64,000 nucleotides of DNA from Azospirillum picis (GCF_017876115.1 NZ_JAGINO010000007.1:62001-126000); one strand, 5' to 3'. Counted from the stretch's first letter, positions 16,540-25,631 are shown. Notes: generated by a model from the letters alone, not told the origin. Made by a program: numbers and translations.

Positions 16540-18249
16540 ATGCCAGCCCCCGGTCCGATCCTGATCCTCGCGCCGGAGGGGCGCGACGCCGAGGTGATCG
16601 CCCTCGTCCTGGCCAAGGTCGGACTGCCGGTCCGCGCCTGCCCCGACATGGCGGCGCTGTGCGCCGAGCCTTGGGAGGATGCGACCGCCATCCTGGTGAC
16701 CGAGGGCGCCCTGGCATCGGACCCGTCGAAGCTGGCCGCTGCCTTGGAGGATCAACCGCCCTGGTCGGACATGCCGGTCCTGCTTCTGACCACCCGACGG
16801 CCGGGCACCCCCGCGCCGGAACGCCAGGATCTGCTCCGGCGACTGGGGAACGTCACGCTTCTCGACCGCCCGCTCAGGGCCGAGACGCTGCAAAGCACGG
16901 TCGCCGCGGCGCTGCGGGCCCGCATGCGCCAGTTTCGCACGCGGACGCATCTGCAGCAGATCGAACAGGCCGCCGCGTTGCTGGAGCGCACGGTGGAGGA
17001 GCGGACGCAGGAACTGCGCGTCGAGCTGGACCGTCGGCGCCGGCTTGAGGCGGCATTGCTTCAAGCCCAGAAGATGGAGGCGATCGGGCAGCTCACCGGA
17101 GGGATCGCGCACGACTTCAACAACCTGATGCAGATCGTCGCCACCAGCATCGCCGCCATCGAGACGAAGCTCGCCGCCGGCATCGACGGGACCGCCGTCG
17201 ATGTCGACCGTTTCGTCCGTGCGATCCGCATGGCCAGCGACCGGGCCGGCATGGTGACCCGGCGGCTCCTCGCCTTCTCCCGTCGCCAGCCGCTTCAACC
17301 CGCCAGTGTCGATCCGGCCGGACTGGTGACGGGCATGGAGGAGTTGATCCGCCGTTCGGTCGGCAGCAGCATTTCGGTGGAACTCTCGCTGGCGCCCCGG
17401 CTGTGGCGGGTCTGGGCCGACCCGCAGCAGATCGAAAGCGCCCTGCTCAATCTGGTGGTCAATGCCCGCGACGCCATGCCCGGCGGCGGCCGGCTGACCA
17501 TCGCGGTTACCAACATCCGCCTGGAGGAAGAGGATGCCGATCGACGCAACCTCCCGCCCGGGGATTATGTCTGCCTCTCGGTAAGCGACAGCGGCTCCGG
17601 CATGGCCGAGGATGTCAAACAGCGCGCCTTCGAGCCGTTCTTCACCACAAAGCCGGTCGGCCAGGGAACAGGCCTGGGCCTGAGCCAGATTTATGGCTTC
17701 GCCCGGCAGTCCGGCGGCCAGGCCGAAATCGAGAGCGTCGCCGGCACGGGCACCACGGTGAGGCTCCTCCTTCCCCGCCATGACGGCGTCCCCATGGGGA
17801 CGTCGGAAACCGAAGAGGCGGATCAGACCCACCCGGAGGCCGCCGGGACCATCCTGGTGGTGGAGGACGAAAGCCTCATCCGCATGGTGGTGACGGAGAG
17901 CCTGCGCGAAGCGGGCTACACCGTGCTGGAGGCCGAGAGCGCCGAAGCGGCGTTGCCGATCCTGGAGTCGGATGCCGCAATCGACCTGCTGTGCACCGAC
18001 GTCGGCCTTCCCGGTCTGAACGGGCGGCAACTGGCGGAGATCGCCCGGGAGGAGCGTCCCGCCATCAGGGTGCTCTTTGTCACCGGTTATGCTCATGCCG
18101 CCGGGATCGACCAGGAGATCCTCGGTGACAACACCCGGTTGCTCAGCAAGCCGGTTGCGATCGACACATTGCTCGGCACGCTCGGCACCATGATGGGTCA
18201 CCAGAGTTCAGGCTCCGGACGAGTGGCTGAAAACAACCTTCAGCAATGA
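16540..18249 (+). CDS. Hybrid sensor histidine kinase with C-terminal receiver
   Basis: A 569-residue soluble signalling protein. The N-terminal 130 residues resemble a degenerate receiver-like fold (PILILAPEGRD...VPVLLLTT type) without a clear phospho-acceptor set. A coiled coil (about 140-175: LERTVEERTQELRVELDRR) leads to a HisKA domain with H191 in GGIAHDFNNLM, then HATPase_c with N-box VVNARDAMPGGG, DSGSGMA and GTGLGLSQIYG. The C terminus is a canonical receiver with D487 (CTDVGLPG) and a KP motif. No transmembrane segments, so it senses through partners. The 3-base gap to the KaiC gene implies translational coupling. Confidence 0.93.
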   Translation: MPAPGPILILAPEGRDAEVIALVLAKVGLPVRACPDMAALCAEPWEDATAILVTEGALASDPSKLAAALEDQPPWSDMPVLLLTTRRPGTPAPERQDLLRRLGNVTLLDRPLRAETLQSTVAAALRARMRQFRTRTHLQQIEQAAALLERTVEERTQELRVELDRRRRLEAALLQAQKMEAIGQLTGGIAHDFNNLMQIVATSIAAIETKLAAGIDGTAVDVDRFVRAIRMASDRAGMVTRRLLAFSRRQPLQPASVDPAGLVTGMEELIRRSVGSSISVELSLAPRLWRVWADPQQIESALLNLVVNARDAMPGGGRLTIAVTNIRLEEEDADRRNLPPGDYVCLSVSDSGSGMAEDVKQRAFEPFFTTKPVGQGTGLGLSQIYGFARQSGGQAEIESVAGTGTTVRLLLPRHDGVPMGTSETEEADQTHPEAAGTILVVEDESLIRMVVTESLREAGYTVLEAESAEAALPILESDAAIDLLCTDVGLPGLNGRQLAEIAREERPAIRVLFVTGYAHAAGIDQEILGDNTRLLSKPVAIDTLLGTLGTMMGHQSSGSGRVAENNLQQ

Positions 18250-18306
18250 TGCCGGCGGTATCGCACCCGTCATGACGGTGCGCCCGATGGAGAGAGAGGA
18301 GGGACC

Positions 18307-19008
18307 GTGCCAGACACCCCATCCACCGCTTCCAGCCCCGTCGCACCTGACCGCATCGCGCCAAGCCCCACCCCGCGCGAGCGCGCCGCGGATCTGGCGG
18401 TGCACGCCGTCGGCGGCGCTACGCTCACCGTCATCGCCATGTGCCTGCTGCGCAAGCCGCTTGGAGAGGCTACGGGATTGGCGACGATCCTGTCCTTTGC
18501 CGTTTACCTGACGGCCTTGGCCGGCGTGATGCTGTCTTCGGCGATCTACAACTGGCACCGGCCGGGCAGGCGCAAGGATATCCTGCGGCGCATCGACCAT
18601 GCCATGATCTATGCGCTGATCGCCGGCACCTACACGCCGTTCGCCGTCCGCCGGATCCTACAGCCGGGACCGGAGGCAGCCGGACATCCTCTCGCCGCGC
18701 TGGTGCTGGTCTGGGTGGTCGCCCTCGGCGGCATGGCGATGAAGGTCGCATTTCCCCTGCGGTTCGAACGGATCGGCCTCGCCCTCTATCTCGGGCTCGG
18801 CTGGTCGATGGCCGTTCTGGCGCCTTCGGTATGGACGGCGCTGCCGTGGGCGCCGCTACTCCTCGTGGCGGCGGGCGGGCTGCTCTACACGGTGGGCACC
18901 GCCTTCCACCTGATGGATCGCCTCGCCTACAGCCGCGCCATCTGGCATGGATTCGTCGTCGTCGCGGCCGGATGCCATGTCACCGCCGTCGCCCTGGCCA
19001 GCGCCTGA
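18307..19008 (+). CDS. PAQR/hemolysin III family membrane protein
   Basis: A 233-residue seven-helix protein of the TrhA/YqfA (hemolysin III, PAQR) family, implicated in membrane-lipid homeostasis. The metal-binding-type signature positions are visible: SSAIYNWHRPG, then RRIDHAMIYALIAGTYTPF, and near the C terminus YTVGTAFH and AIWHGFVVVAA with the paired histidines. Start GTG 18307 has AGGAGGG (18297-18303) at ideal spacing. It follows the hybrid kinase by 57 bases in the same direction and may be part of that transcript. Confidence 0.9.
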   Translation: MPDTPSTASSPVAPDRIAPSPTPRERAADLAVHAVGGATLTVIAMCLLRKPLGEATGLATILSFAVYLTALAGVMLSSAIYNWHRPGRRKDILRRIDHAMIYALIAGTYTPFAVRRILQPGPEAAGHPLAALVLVWVVALGGMAMKVAFPLRFERIGLALYLGLGWSMAVLAPSVWTALPWAPLLLVAAGGLLYTVGTAFHLMDRLAYSRAIWHGFVVVAAGCHVTAVALASA

Positions 19009-19023
19009 CACGGAATCCGGCCG

Positions 19024-19374
19024 TCAGTGAGCGGATGGATGGACCGCGGCGGGATCGGCCGGCGTTTCGGTCGAGAGGGAGCCCTGTGCCACTCCGGGCA
19101 TTCCGCCGCCAGGAGGATCGGCGGCCTCTTCGTAAGTCCAGCGGATGCGGCAAAGCTCCCCGGAGGCCGACTGGGCCAGCACGGTGCTGGCGAAGCCCAG
19201 CCGCCCAGCCGCCCGGGCTTCACTGATCGCCTTGGCCAGCGCGTCGGCGTAATCGGCGCAGGGTGGATAGACGAAGCCGTCCGCTCTGACGATCCATCCG
19301 CCATGGGTCTTCAGGACGAAGAAGGCCAGCCGCTTCCTCGCGGCAGTGCTGGCAGGAAACGTCTCGGCGGACAT
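19024..19374 (-). CDS. Small hypothetical protein (DUF2188-like pattern)
   Basis: A 116-residue soluble protein. The core HGGWIVRADG...YADALAKAISEARAAG...STVLAQSASGEL resembles small proteins in which a tryptophan-containing strand is followed by an alanine-rich helix and an 'S-V-D-G' strand, as in DUF2188; that link is tentative. ATG 19374 follows CGGAG; the earlier ATG at 19434 adds an arginine-rich stretch that looks non-coding. The gene converges with the PAQR gene. The 290 bases upstream to the carboxypeptidase gene contain no gene I can support. Confidence 0.55.
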   Translation of the reverse strand: MSAETFPASTAARKRLAFFVLKTHGGWIVRADGFVYPPCADYADALAKAISEARAAGRLGFASTVLAQSASGELCRIRWTYEEAADPPGGGMPGVAQGSLSTETPADPAAVHPSAH

Positions 19375-19665
19375 GGGCTTGCTCCGATCATGACGGCAGC
19401 GTCGCCCGGCCGGACGGACGTCTTCCCTTGCCACTCCACAATGACGTGTCCGGAAGAACAGCCGGGTTCGTCCGGGCGGTCAGGACGGGATAAACCGCAC
19501 TCCGGCGGAATTCGGATCCGCACGGGCAGGGCCTGGGTCCCTTCCATCGATAGTAGGCGGAGCTTTTTTCATCAGTAGCAACAACAATTCATGGGTATGA
19601 TGGATGCAGCCGCCCGTCCGCCTTGCCAGCTTCCGGACAAATGCGCCACCCGATCCTTCCGGCAG

Positions 19666-20817
19666 TCAGGGCAGGATCAATCCAAGTTTCTGGACCAAGG
19701 CGGAAAGGCCACTGGAAGCCGGCACATCCGCACCGGCGACCAAGTCGACGTTCCGGCGCACGGCGCCGTCATATTCGATGCGCAGTTGGCCGACCACCTG
19801 CCCCCGTTGAACAGGGCTGGGCAGCGGTTCGGCAACAGTCGCGATGACATGCAGGCTGTTCCGGTCGACCGGCGCCAGGGTCAAGGCCACATCGTCGGCG
19901 ACCGTCACCGGAACGCTGTCCTCCGTCCCCATCCAGACCGGAGCCTGTTCCACCAGTTCGCCCCGTCGCAGCAGCGGATAAACCTTGAAGCTGTTCCATG
20001 CCCAGTCGAGCAACCGTGCCGGCTCGTCGTTGCGCGACTGCATGCTCGGCAATCCGTTGACCACCAGCACCAGCCGGCGCCCCTGCCGCTCGCCCGAGGC
20101 GGTCAGGCCGTAGCCGCCAACCTCGGTGTGGCCGGTCTTGATGCCATCGACACTGACGGGGTGGTACAGCAGCGGATTGCGATTGCCCTGGCGGATGCCG
20201 TTCCAGGTGAAGGTTCGCTCCGATTCATAATGGTAGAATTGCGGAAAGTCGCGGATCAGGTGGATGGCCAGCACGGCGAGATCATGGGCCGTGGTGTAGT
20301 GGTTGGGATCCGGCCAGCCGCTGGCGTTCATGAAATGCGTATCGGACATCCCGAGCTTGCGGGCCTTGGCGTTCATCATCTCGGCAAAAGCCGTTTCGCT
20401 GCCGGCCAGCCCTTCGGCCAGCGCCACGGCGGCGTCGTTGCCGGAGTCGATCAGCAGGCCGCGAAGCAAATCCTCGACCCGCACTTGGCTGCCCAGCTTC
20501 AGGAACATCCGCGAGCCGCCCATCTTCCAGGCTTCCCTGCTGACGGTGAAGCCGGTATCGAGCGTCACTCGGCCTTGGGTGATTGCCTCATAGCTCAGAT
20601 AGGCGGTCATCATCTTGGTCATCGACGACGGGGCCATGCGAGCCTCGCCATTCTTGTCGAGCAGGACCGTGCCGGTGGCCAGGTCGACCAGATAGGCTTG
20701 GCGCGCGGTGGTGTCCGGCACAGGCATGGCTATGGCGGAAGCGGCTCCGACCAGGACCATCAGAAAGGCGGCCGTGGCGACCACGGCCGGACGGACGGAA
20801 CCGGCGGCGTACAGCAT
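19666..20817 (-). CDS. D-alanyl-D-alanine carboxypeptidase (PBP5/6 family)
   Basis: Periplasmic penicillin-binding protein that trims the terminal D-Ala of peptidoglycan stem peptides. From ATG 20817 it is 383 residues with a signal peptide (RPAVVATAAFLMVLVGAASAIA). All three active-site motifs are present: SxxK at Ser65-Lys68 (SMTK), SGN at 125-127 and KTG at 227-229, followed by the C-terminal beta domain of PBP5. The start is uncertain: GTG 20913 has GGGGAT upstream and ATG 20991 is the longest option, but both place a long Arg/Ser/Pro-rich segment ahead of the signal sequence. Stands alone; promoter lies in the SoxR-side gap. Confidence 0.92.
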   Translation of the reverse strand: MLYAAGSVRPAVVATAAFLMVLVGAASAIAMPVPDTTARQAYLVDLATGTVLLDKNGEARMAPSSMTKMMTAYLSYEAITQGRVTLDTGFTVSREAWKMGGSRMFLKLGSQVRVEDLLRGLLIDSGNDAAVALAEGLAGSETAFAEMMNAKARKLGMSDTHFMNASGWPDPNHYTTAHDLAVLAIHLIRDFPQFYHYESERTFTWNGIRQGNRNPLLYHPVSVDGIKTGHTEVGGYGLTASGERQGRRLVLVVNGLPSMQSRNDEPARLLDWAWNSFKVYPLLRRGELVEQAPVWMGTEDSVPVTVADDVALTLAPVDRNSLHVIATVAEPLPSPVQRGQVVGQLRIEYDGAVRRNVDLVAGADVPASSGLSALVQKLGLILP

Positions 20818-21051
20818 CGACGACAGGCGGCCGAACAGTGCGGCGTGCAGGCTGGCAGGGCGGCTAACGGCTCGACGGCTTGGCGCGGCCGGCTGCGGAT
20901 TGACGACGAACACCCTCTCGATCCCCTTACGCAAGGACTGTGCAGTCCGGCACCGGGCGGTGCCCGGCGAACCGGCGCTTCCATGAACCATCCCGACGCC
21001 GGCTGCATCACTTTTTTTCTTGGGGGATTGAGGCTGGGAGCCATGCCGGCA

Positions 21052-21507
21052 TCAGGCCGGGTCCAGCAGCCGCGGTCCCGCCCCGCCTTCGCCAAGTTCG
21101 TCCCACGGGTTGCGGAGCGGACAGTCGCGAATCGACAGGCAGCCGCACCCGATGCAGCCGTCCAGATTGTCGCGCAGCCTCGTCAGCTTGGCGATGCGCT
21201 CGTCGAGTTCACCTCGCCACCGCTCCGACATCCTCTTCCAGTCGGCCGTACTCGGCGACCGGTCCTCCGGAAGCGCGCTGAGTGCGTCGGCAATGGCGGC
21301 GAGCGAGATACCCAGCCGCTGAGCCACCTTGATCACCGCCACGCGTCGCAGGACGTCGCGGGAAAATCGCCGCTGGTTGCCGGCGTTGCGCCAGCTCCGG
21401 ATCAGGCCTTGTGCTTCATAGAAGTGGAGAGTGGAAACCGCCAGACCCGCGCGGCGCGCCACCTCTCCAACAGTCAGCTCCTTGTCGTAATCCTCGGGCG
21501 ACAGCAT
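21052..21507 (-). CDS. soxR: Redox-sensitive transcriptional activator SoxR
   Basis: MerR-family [2Fe-2S] sensor of redox-cycling compounds. The 151-residue protein has the N-terminal winged helix ([21 protein letters not shown]), the dimerisation helix ([20 protein letters not shown]) and the diagnostic cluster C-I-G-C-G-C followed by five residues and C (CX2CXCX5C), which holds the iron-sulfur centre. ATG 21507 is chosen because the family starts just ahead of the LTVGEVA helix. It is divergent from the HPP/CBS gene, with a perfect SoxR box in between; no soxS is present, as usual outside enterics, so SoxR probably activates its target directly. Confidence 0.95.
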   Translation of the reverse strand: MLSPEDYDKELTVGEVARRAGLAVSTLHFYEAQGLIRSWRNAGNQRRFSRDVLRRVAVIKVAQRLGISLAAIADALSALPEDRSPSTADWKRMSERWRGELDERIAKLTRLRDNLDGCIGCGCLSIRDCPLRNPWDELGEGGAGPRLLDPA

Positions 21508-21560
21508 CCCGGCCTCCGCATGTGCATGCCTCGTTCCCACCAGTCTGGCGGCATTTCCGC

Positions 21561-21591
21561 TTGACCTCAAGTTCCCTTGAGGTTTTAGCCT
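21561..21591 (+). promoter_or_regulatory. SoxR box within a 19-bp-spacer promoter
   Basis: CCTCAAG-TTCC-CTTGAGG (21565-21582) is a perfect dyad identical in its arms to the known SoxR binding site. It lies between a -35 TTGACC (21561-21566) and a -10 TAGCCT (21586-21591) separated by 19 bases, the over-long spacer diagnostic of MerR-type activation. The promoter points right, toward the HPP/CBS gene. Confidence 0.93.
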
Positions 21592-21629
21592 CCGACCGGT
21601 CGCTGACGAACCGGAGGAAATGGACAAGA

Positions 21630-22796
21630 ATGCTTGGGGGAAGACTAGCCGCCCTGGCGGAAGGGGCCGGCAGCCTGTTCCGGCCGATCCTGCCAGGCGC
21701 CACCTTGCGCGACCGTTTGATCGCCTGTTGCGGCGCGCTGCTGGGGATCGCCGCCACCGGCCTGCTCTGCCGCAATATGCTGGCCTACATGAGCAGCGCA
21801 CCGGTGCTGGTCGCACCGATGGGAGCCTCGGCGGTGCTGCTGTTCGCGGTACCCGCCAGCCCACTCGCCCAGCCCTGGTCGATCGTCGGCGGCAACACGC
21901 TGTCGGCGATCGTCGGCGTTCTGGTTGCGGCGGCCATACCCGACCCGATGCTGGCGGGAGCAGCGGCGGTGGCGCTGGCCATCGCCACCATGTCGCTGAC
22001 GCGCTGCCTCCATCCGCCGGGCGGTGCCGCGGCGCTCACGGCCGTGCTCGGCGGCCCGGCGGTCACGGAACTGGGCATCAAGTTCGCCTTCTTCCCCGTG
22101 GCCGTGAACTCGATCCTGCTGATGACGGCCGGGCTGATGTTCCACCGCCTGTCGGGCCATAGCTATCCGCACCGGCCCGCCAACATCCACCGCACAGGGG
22201 ATCCGCCACCGCAGCTCCGCCCGGCCATCACCGGCAACGACCTGGATGACGCCCTGCGCAACCTGACGGAAGCGCTCGACGTCAGCCGCGACGATCTCAG
22301 CGCGCTGCTGGTCAACGCCGAACTGCACGCGCTGGAAAGGCTCAATGCCGAAATCACATGCCGTGATGTCATGTCGCGGGACGTGATCTGCGTGGCGTCG
22401 GACAGCAATCCCCGGATCGCCCGCACGCGCTTGACCGAGCACGGCTTTCGTACCCTCCCCGTGATCGATGCCCAGAACAGGGTGGTCGGCGTGGTCGGGC
22501 ACGAGCAGCTTTCACACGCCGAACTGCGGAACGGGGGTAGCCGCGTCGCTGACGTCATGATTCCGGCTGCCGTCGAACTGCCTGACGTGCCGGTCTTCCG
22601 CCTGCTCGGCCGCCTGTCGGATGGCCGCACCCACGATGTGGTCATCGTCGACCAGGATCGCCGGCTGCTGGGTGTGGTTACGCAGACGGATCTGCTTGTC
22701 GTCCTTGCCCGTACGGCCCTGCTGCGGGCCATCAGGGTCGATGACGGAGAAGCGGGCAACCAACGTCTGCGGCTGCGCGACGCTTCGGCCGGCTGA
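21630..22796 (+). CDS. HPP-family membrane protein with tandem CBS domains
   Basis: A 388-residue inner-membrane protein. Residues 28-175 carry the HPP domain: hydrophobic helices and the signature HPPGGAAAL at 128-136; HPP proteins have been linked to nitrite transport in chloroplasts and cyanobacteria. A linker leads to two CBS modules (about 244-297 and 305-358: [25 protein letters not shown]), which usually bind adenine nucleotides and gate transport. ATG 21630 is the first start that keeps the promoter at 21561-21591 upstream; GGAGGA is 11 bases away. SoxR control ties it to oxidative or redox-cycling stress. The transported ligand is unknown. Confidence 0.9.
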   Translation: MLGGRLAALAEGAGSLFRPILPGATLRDRLIACCGALLGIAATGLLCRNMLAYMSSAPVLVAPMGASAVLLFAVPASPLAQPWSIVGGNTLSAIVGVLVAAAIPDPMLAGAAAVALAIATMSLTRCLHPPGGAAALTAVLGGPAVTELGIKFAFFPVAVNSILLMTAGLMFHRLSGHSYPHRPANIHRTGDPPPQLRPAITGNDLDDALRNLTEALDVSRDDLSALLVNAELHALERLNAEITCRDVMSRDVICVASDSNPRIARTRLTEHGFRTLPVIDAQNRVVGVVGHEQLSHAELRNGGSRVADVMIPAAVELPDVPVFRLLGRLSDGRTHDVVIVDQDRRLLGVVTQTDLLVVLARTALLRAIRVDDGEAGNQRLRLRDASAG

Positions 22797-22802
22797 TGCG
22801 CT

Positions 22803-22876
22803 TGAACTTTGGTGACGCCGCCGTAAGGCGCCGTCACCAAAGTTCATGGCGGGGTGGAGGGCGTCACCAAAGTTCA
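22803..22876. repeat. Iteron group downstream of repA (three copies)
   Basis: Copies of the 16-base iteron (consensus GCGTCACCAAAGTTCA) occur inverted at 22803-22818 and direct at 22832-22846 and 22861-22876. The first two face each other across 14 bases and form a 15-bp perfect hairpin. They lie between the HPP gene end and the repA stop. Confidence 0.9.
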
Positions 22877-22922
22877 GTTCGCAAAGCAGATCGCCGGAAG
22901 GTGGGCATGCCCTCTGGCGATC

Positions 22923-23852
22923 TCAGGCGATCCGGGCCATCACCCGCTCGGTGATCGGCGCACGTGACGGATAAAGGATCAGGCCCTCCCCCGACTCCTC
23001 GACCCTGGCATCGGGATAGGCCGCCAGCGCGTATTTCAGGTTCGGGATGAATTTGGTCTTGAACTGGCGGACCAGCGCGTAGCCGGCACCGAACTGCCCA
23101 TGCAGGGCGGCCCAGGTGATCGGGGTCGGCTTCTCGAGCGAATGCAGGCGGTAGGCCAACCAGATATAGACGTCCAAGGCCATCGATTTGCCACTGATCG
23201 CCTTCAGGGCTTCTTCTGCCACCGGAACCGGGTGCTCACGCAGGGCCTTGAAGAAGCTGTCGCTCAGCCGCACCGTCTCGGTGAATAGCGTGCCCTGCCG
23301 GTCGTCCGGGCGGCGGAGCTGGATCGCGTCGGCAACGATCGATTCCTTGCTCTGCCGCCGGCCGCCGTCGGCGTCGGTAAAGAATGTCAGGTGGCAGGCC
23401 GAAAGCCGGGCCGCCTGATCCTCCACATCGCGATAGGCCTTGCCGCAGATCGGGATATCCATCCGTTTCAACCAGTCGTGCATCGACCCGCCGAGTTCCA
23501 CTTCGGGGTTGCCGGTCTGGATCGCCCTGGTCTGCAGGTAGAGCAGGATCATGCGGGCACGGCTGCCATAGGGCACGCCAATCCTGCGCGTCACCCCGTT
23601 CCGGTCCTCGATGACGCCGGGTTGGATGACCAGTTTCACCTTGTGGCCCGGCCGTTCCCAATGCTGGTCGTCGGGAAGCTGGCGGTGTGGCAGCGCTGTC
23701 TGGCAAAATCCTGCATAGGTGATGCCGAGCTTGCCGTTCTCCGCGGCCTGCACGGCGGCGGCAATGTCGATCAGTGGACGTTCTTCGTCGGAGACGAGAG
23801 CCAGCGCGCCATCGCGTCCGTGGGTCTCGATCAAACGATGAATGGTTCCCAT
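22923..23852 (-). CDS. repA: Plasmid replication initiator RepA
   Basis: A 309-residue replication protein of the RepA_C type (plasmid-encoded RepA of alphaproteobacterial and related replicons). Recognisable blocks are AGFCQTALPHRQLPDD, HKVKLVIQPG, GVPYGSRARMILLYLQT, LGGSMHDWLKRM and DVYIWLAYRLHSLEKPTPITWAALHGQFG, the winged-helix region presumed to bind iterons. ATG 23852 is preceded by AGGAGATC. Iterons on both sides (11 copies upstream, 3 downstream) fit initiator binding and autoregulation. The gene marks this molecule as a plasmid or chromid. Confidence 0.92.
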   Translation of the reverse strand: MGTIHRLIETHGRDGALALVSDEERPLIDIAAAVQAAENGKLGITYAGFCQTALPHRQLPDDQHWERPGHKVKLVIQPGVIEDRNGVTRRIGVPYGSRARMILLYLQTRAIQTGNPEVELGGSMHDWLKRMDIPICGKAYRDVEDQAARLSACHLTFFTDADGGRRQSKESIVADAIQLRRPDDRQGTLFTETVRLSDSFFKALREHPVPVAEEALKAISGKSMALDVYIWLAYRLHSLEKPTPITWAALHGQFGAGYALVRQFKTKFIPNLKYALAAYPDARVEESGEGLILYPSRAPITERVMARIA

Positions 23853-23951
23853 GCCGATCTCCTGACTGCCGCTGCACCGGTTGCCGGTCTGTCGTGGTCG
23901 CTGTGACCGAACATGTCCGATACAACACCCGGGATCGCGGCGAAGGCAATT

Positions 23952-24488
23952 TGAACCTTGGTGACGCAGGCTAATTGGAAGTTATTTGGAAGTAACTATT
24001 AGATTCGTCACCAAAGTTCAGGGGATAAACCGAGTCGCGTCACCAGAGTTCAGGAAAAGCGTCACCAGAGTTCATGGGAAGACTCGGGGGGCCTGTGGAC
24101 GAATCGCCGCCGGGTTTTCCACGGGAGTTTGAACCTTGGTGACGCCCGTACCGGGCGAGTCGAGCCGGAAGCCGGCATCATGGCCGGACCAAGCGTCACC
24201 AAAGTTCAGGAATCGGGCTTTTATCGGTGACGGAGTGCGGCAAAGAGGTCGAGCGTCACCAAAGTTCAGGACGTCCAGCCCTCACCGGCGATGGAGTGGC
24301 GAGGGCCCGAAGCGGCAGCGTCACCAAAGTTCAAACCGCAACCCCGGCGTCGACAGGATGCGGAGGGGAGTGAGCGTCACCACAGTTCAAGGAACTTGGC
24401 GAGTCGCAACCCTGTCCGCCCAGGGGCTTCTCCGGTGCGTCACCAAAGTTCAAGCCCGCGTGGCAGCCGGGGGCGTCACCAAGGTTCA
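23952..24488. repeat. oriV: Iteron-type replication origin (eleven copies)
   Basis: Upstream of repA the 16-base iteron recurs at 23952 (inverted), 24006, 24037, 24059, 24130 (inverted), 24193, 24253, 24318, 24374, 24437 and 24473, with single-base variants at the 10th or 11th position (AAG, AGG, AGA, ACA). An AT-richer patch lies at 23970-24005, and DnaA-like boxes can be read at 24115-24123 (TTTTCCACG) and around 24094-24099 (TGTGGA). This is the expected layout of an iteron-controlled origin; no gene occupies the 735-base interval between repA and the CDF gene. Confidence 0.9.
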
Positions 24489-24587
24489 GGCCTGCTGGCG
24501 ATGGAACCCGCCGGATGCGGCGGAGTTGTTCCCGGGACATGAAATGAGGGGCAAGCCGGCCGTAACCGGTGCGGTGGGGAAGAGGCA

Positions 24588-25568
24588 ATGGCAGAGGGCA
24601 ATGCGGAGGGGACAGGCAAGGTCGTCTATGCGGCCATAGCGGCCAATCTGGCGATCACCGTCACGAAATTCGTGGCGGCCGTGATGACCGGCAGTTCGTC
24701 CATGCTGAGCGAAGCGGTTCACTCGGTGGTCGATACCGGGAACGAGGCGCTGATGCTGGTCGGGCTGAAGCGATCGAGGAAGCCGCCCGACGACCGCCAT
24801 CCCTTCGGTTACGCGCGCGAGCTTTATTTCTGGCCCTTCGTCGTTGCGCTGGTCATTTTCGCCGGCGGCGCCGTGGTGTCGGTCTATGAGGGGGTGGAGA
24901 AGATCCTGCATCCCCAGCCGGTCGAGTCGCCGTGGATCAACTTCGTCGTTCTGGGCATCGCGTTCGTGATGGAGGCGGTCAGTTGGGTCGTCGCCCTGCG
25001 CGAGTTCAACGCCCGGCGTGGCGATGCCGGCATGTTCGAGTCGGTGCATGCCAGCAAGGATCCGACCGTCTTCATCGTTCTGTTCGAGGACAGTGCGGCG
25101 CTGGTGGGGCTTGGCATCGCCGCCGTCTGCCTGGCCGCCGACCTGCTTCTGGACCTGCCGGTCTTCGACGGGATCGGTTCGGTCCTGATCGGGGTGGTCC
25201 TGGCGGTCACGGCGGCCTTTCTCGCCTACGAGACCAAGAGCCTGCTGATCGGCGAGTCGGCCCATCCCGAACTGGTGCGGGGCGTGCGGACCCTGGTGGA
25301 GCAGGAACCAATCGTCGACCGGGTGAACGAGGTGCTGACCATCCACCTCGGACCAGAGACGGTCGTCGTGAATCTCAGCGTCGACATCCGCGACGAGGTC
25401 GCTGCCGGCGAGCTTGAAAAGACGCTGGCGCGTGTCGAAAACCTGATCAGGAAGCGCTTCCCGGAGATCCGCCGCGTCTTCACGGAAGTGCGTGCCGCCG
25501 CCCACGCGGCCGGGCCGATCGCCGTCCGGGGATCGCGGGACAGCGGCGACCCGCGGGAGATCGGCTGA
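24588..25568 (+). CDS. Cation diffusion facilitator (ZnT9-like) transporter
   Basis: A 326-residue metal/proton antiporter of the CDF family. Six helices are visible in the first 215 residues, followed by a cytoplasmic domain (LVEQEPIVDRVNEVLTIHLGPETVVVNLSVDI). TM2 has the metal-binding SEAVHSVVDTGN (HxxxD); in TM5 the usual HxxxD is replaced by FEDSAALVGL, the form seen in the ZnT9/SLC30A9 branch. Start ATG 24588 follows GGGGAAGAGG. It reads away from the origin and is separated from the GH15 gene by a bidirectional hairpin. Likely substrates are Zn, Co, Fe or Mn. Confidence 0.9.
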   Translation: MAEGNAEGTGKVVYAAIAANLAITVTKFVAAVMTGSSSMLSEAVHSVVDTGNEALMLVGLKRSRKPPDDRHPFGYARELYFWPFVVALVIFAGGAVVSVYEGVEKILHPQPVESPWINFVVLGIAFVMEAVSWVVALREFNARRGDAGMFESVHASKDPTVFIVLFEDSAALVGLGIAAVCLAADLLLDLPVFDGIGSVLIGVVLAVTAAFLAYETKSLLIGESAHPELVRGVRTLVEQEPIVDRVNEVLTIHLGPETVVVNLSVDIRDEVAAGELEKTLARVENLIRKRFPEIRRVFTEVRAAAHAAGPIAVRGSRDSGDPREIG

Positions 25569-25595
25569 CATACGCCTTGTTCCAGTGCGATCGAG

Positions 25596-25627
25596 GCCGG
25601 CGGGCGGAGAATGCCCGGCCCGCCGGC
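25596..25627. terminator. Bidirectional hairpin between convergent genes
   Basis: GCCGGCGGGC (25596-25605) and GCCCGCCGGC (25618-25627) form a perfect 10-bp stem with a 12-base loop between the ends of the CDF gene and the GH15 gene. No T-run is present on either side. Confidence 0.6.
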
Positions 25628-25631
25628 AGGG

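Noticed and set aside
16042-18201. 719-codon minus-strand frame opposite the KaiC and hybrid kinase genes
   Set aside because: Shadow of two well-supported genes; no ribosome site or domain signature.
19311-19547. 78-codon minus-strand frame
   Set aside because: Overlaps the better-supported 116-residue gene, lacks a ribosome site and shows no recognisable fold.
23952-24488. Possible CRISPR array
   Set aside because: Repeats are only 16 bases, vary internally, occur in both orientations and have spacers of very different length; they flank repA, so they are iterons. No cas gene is present.
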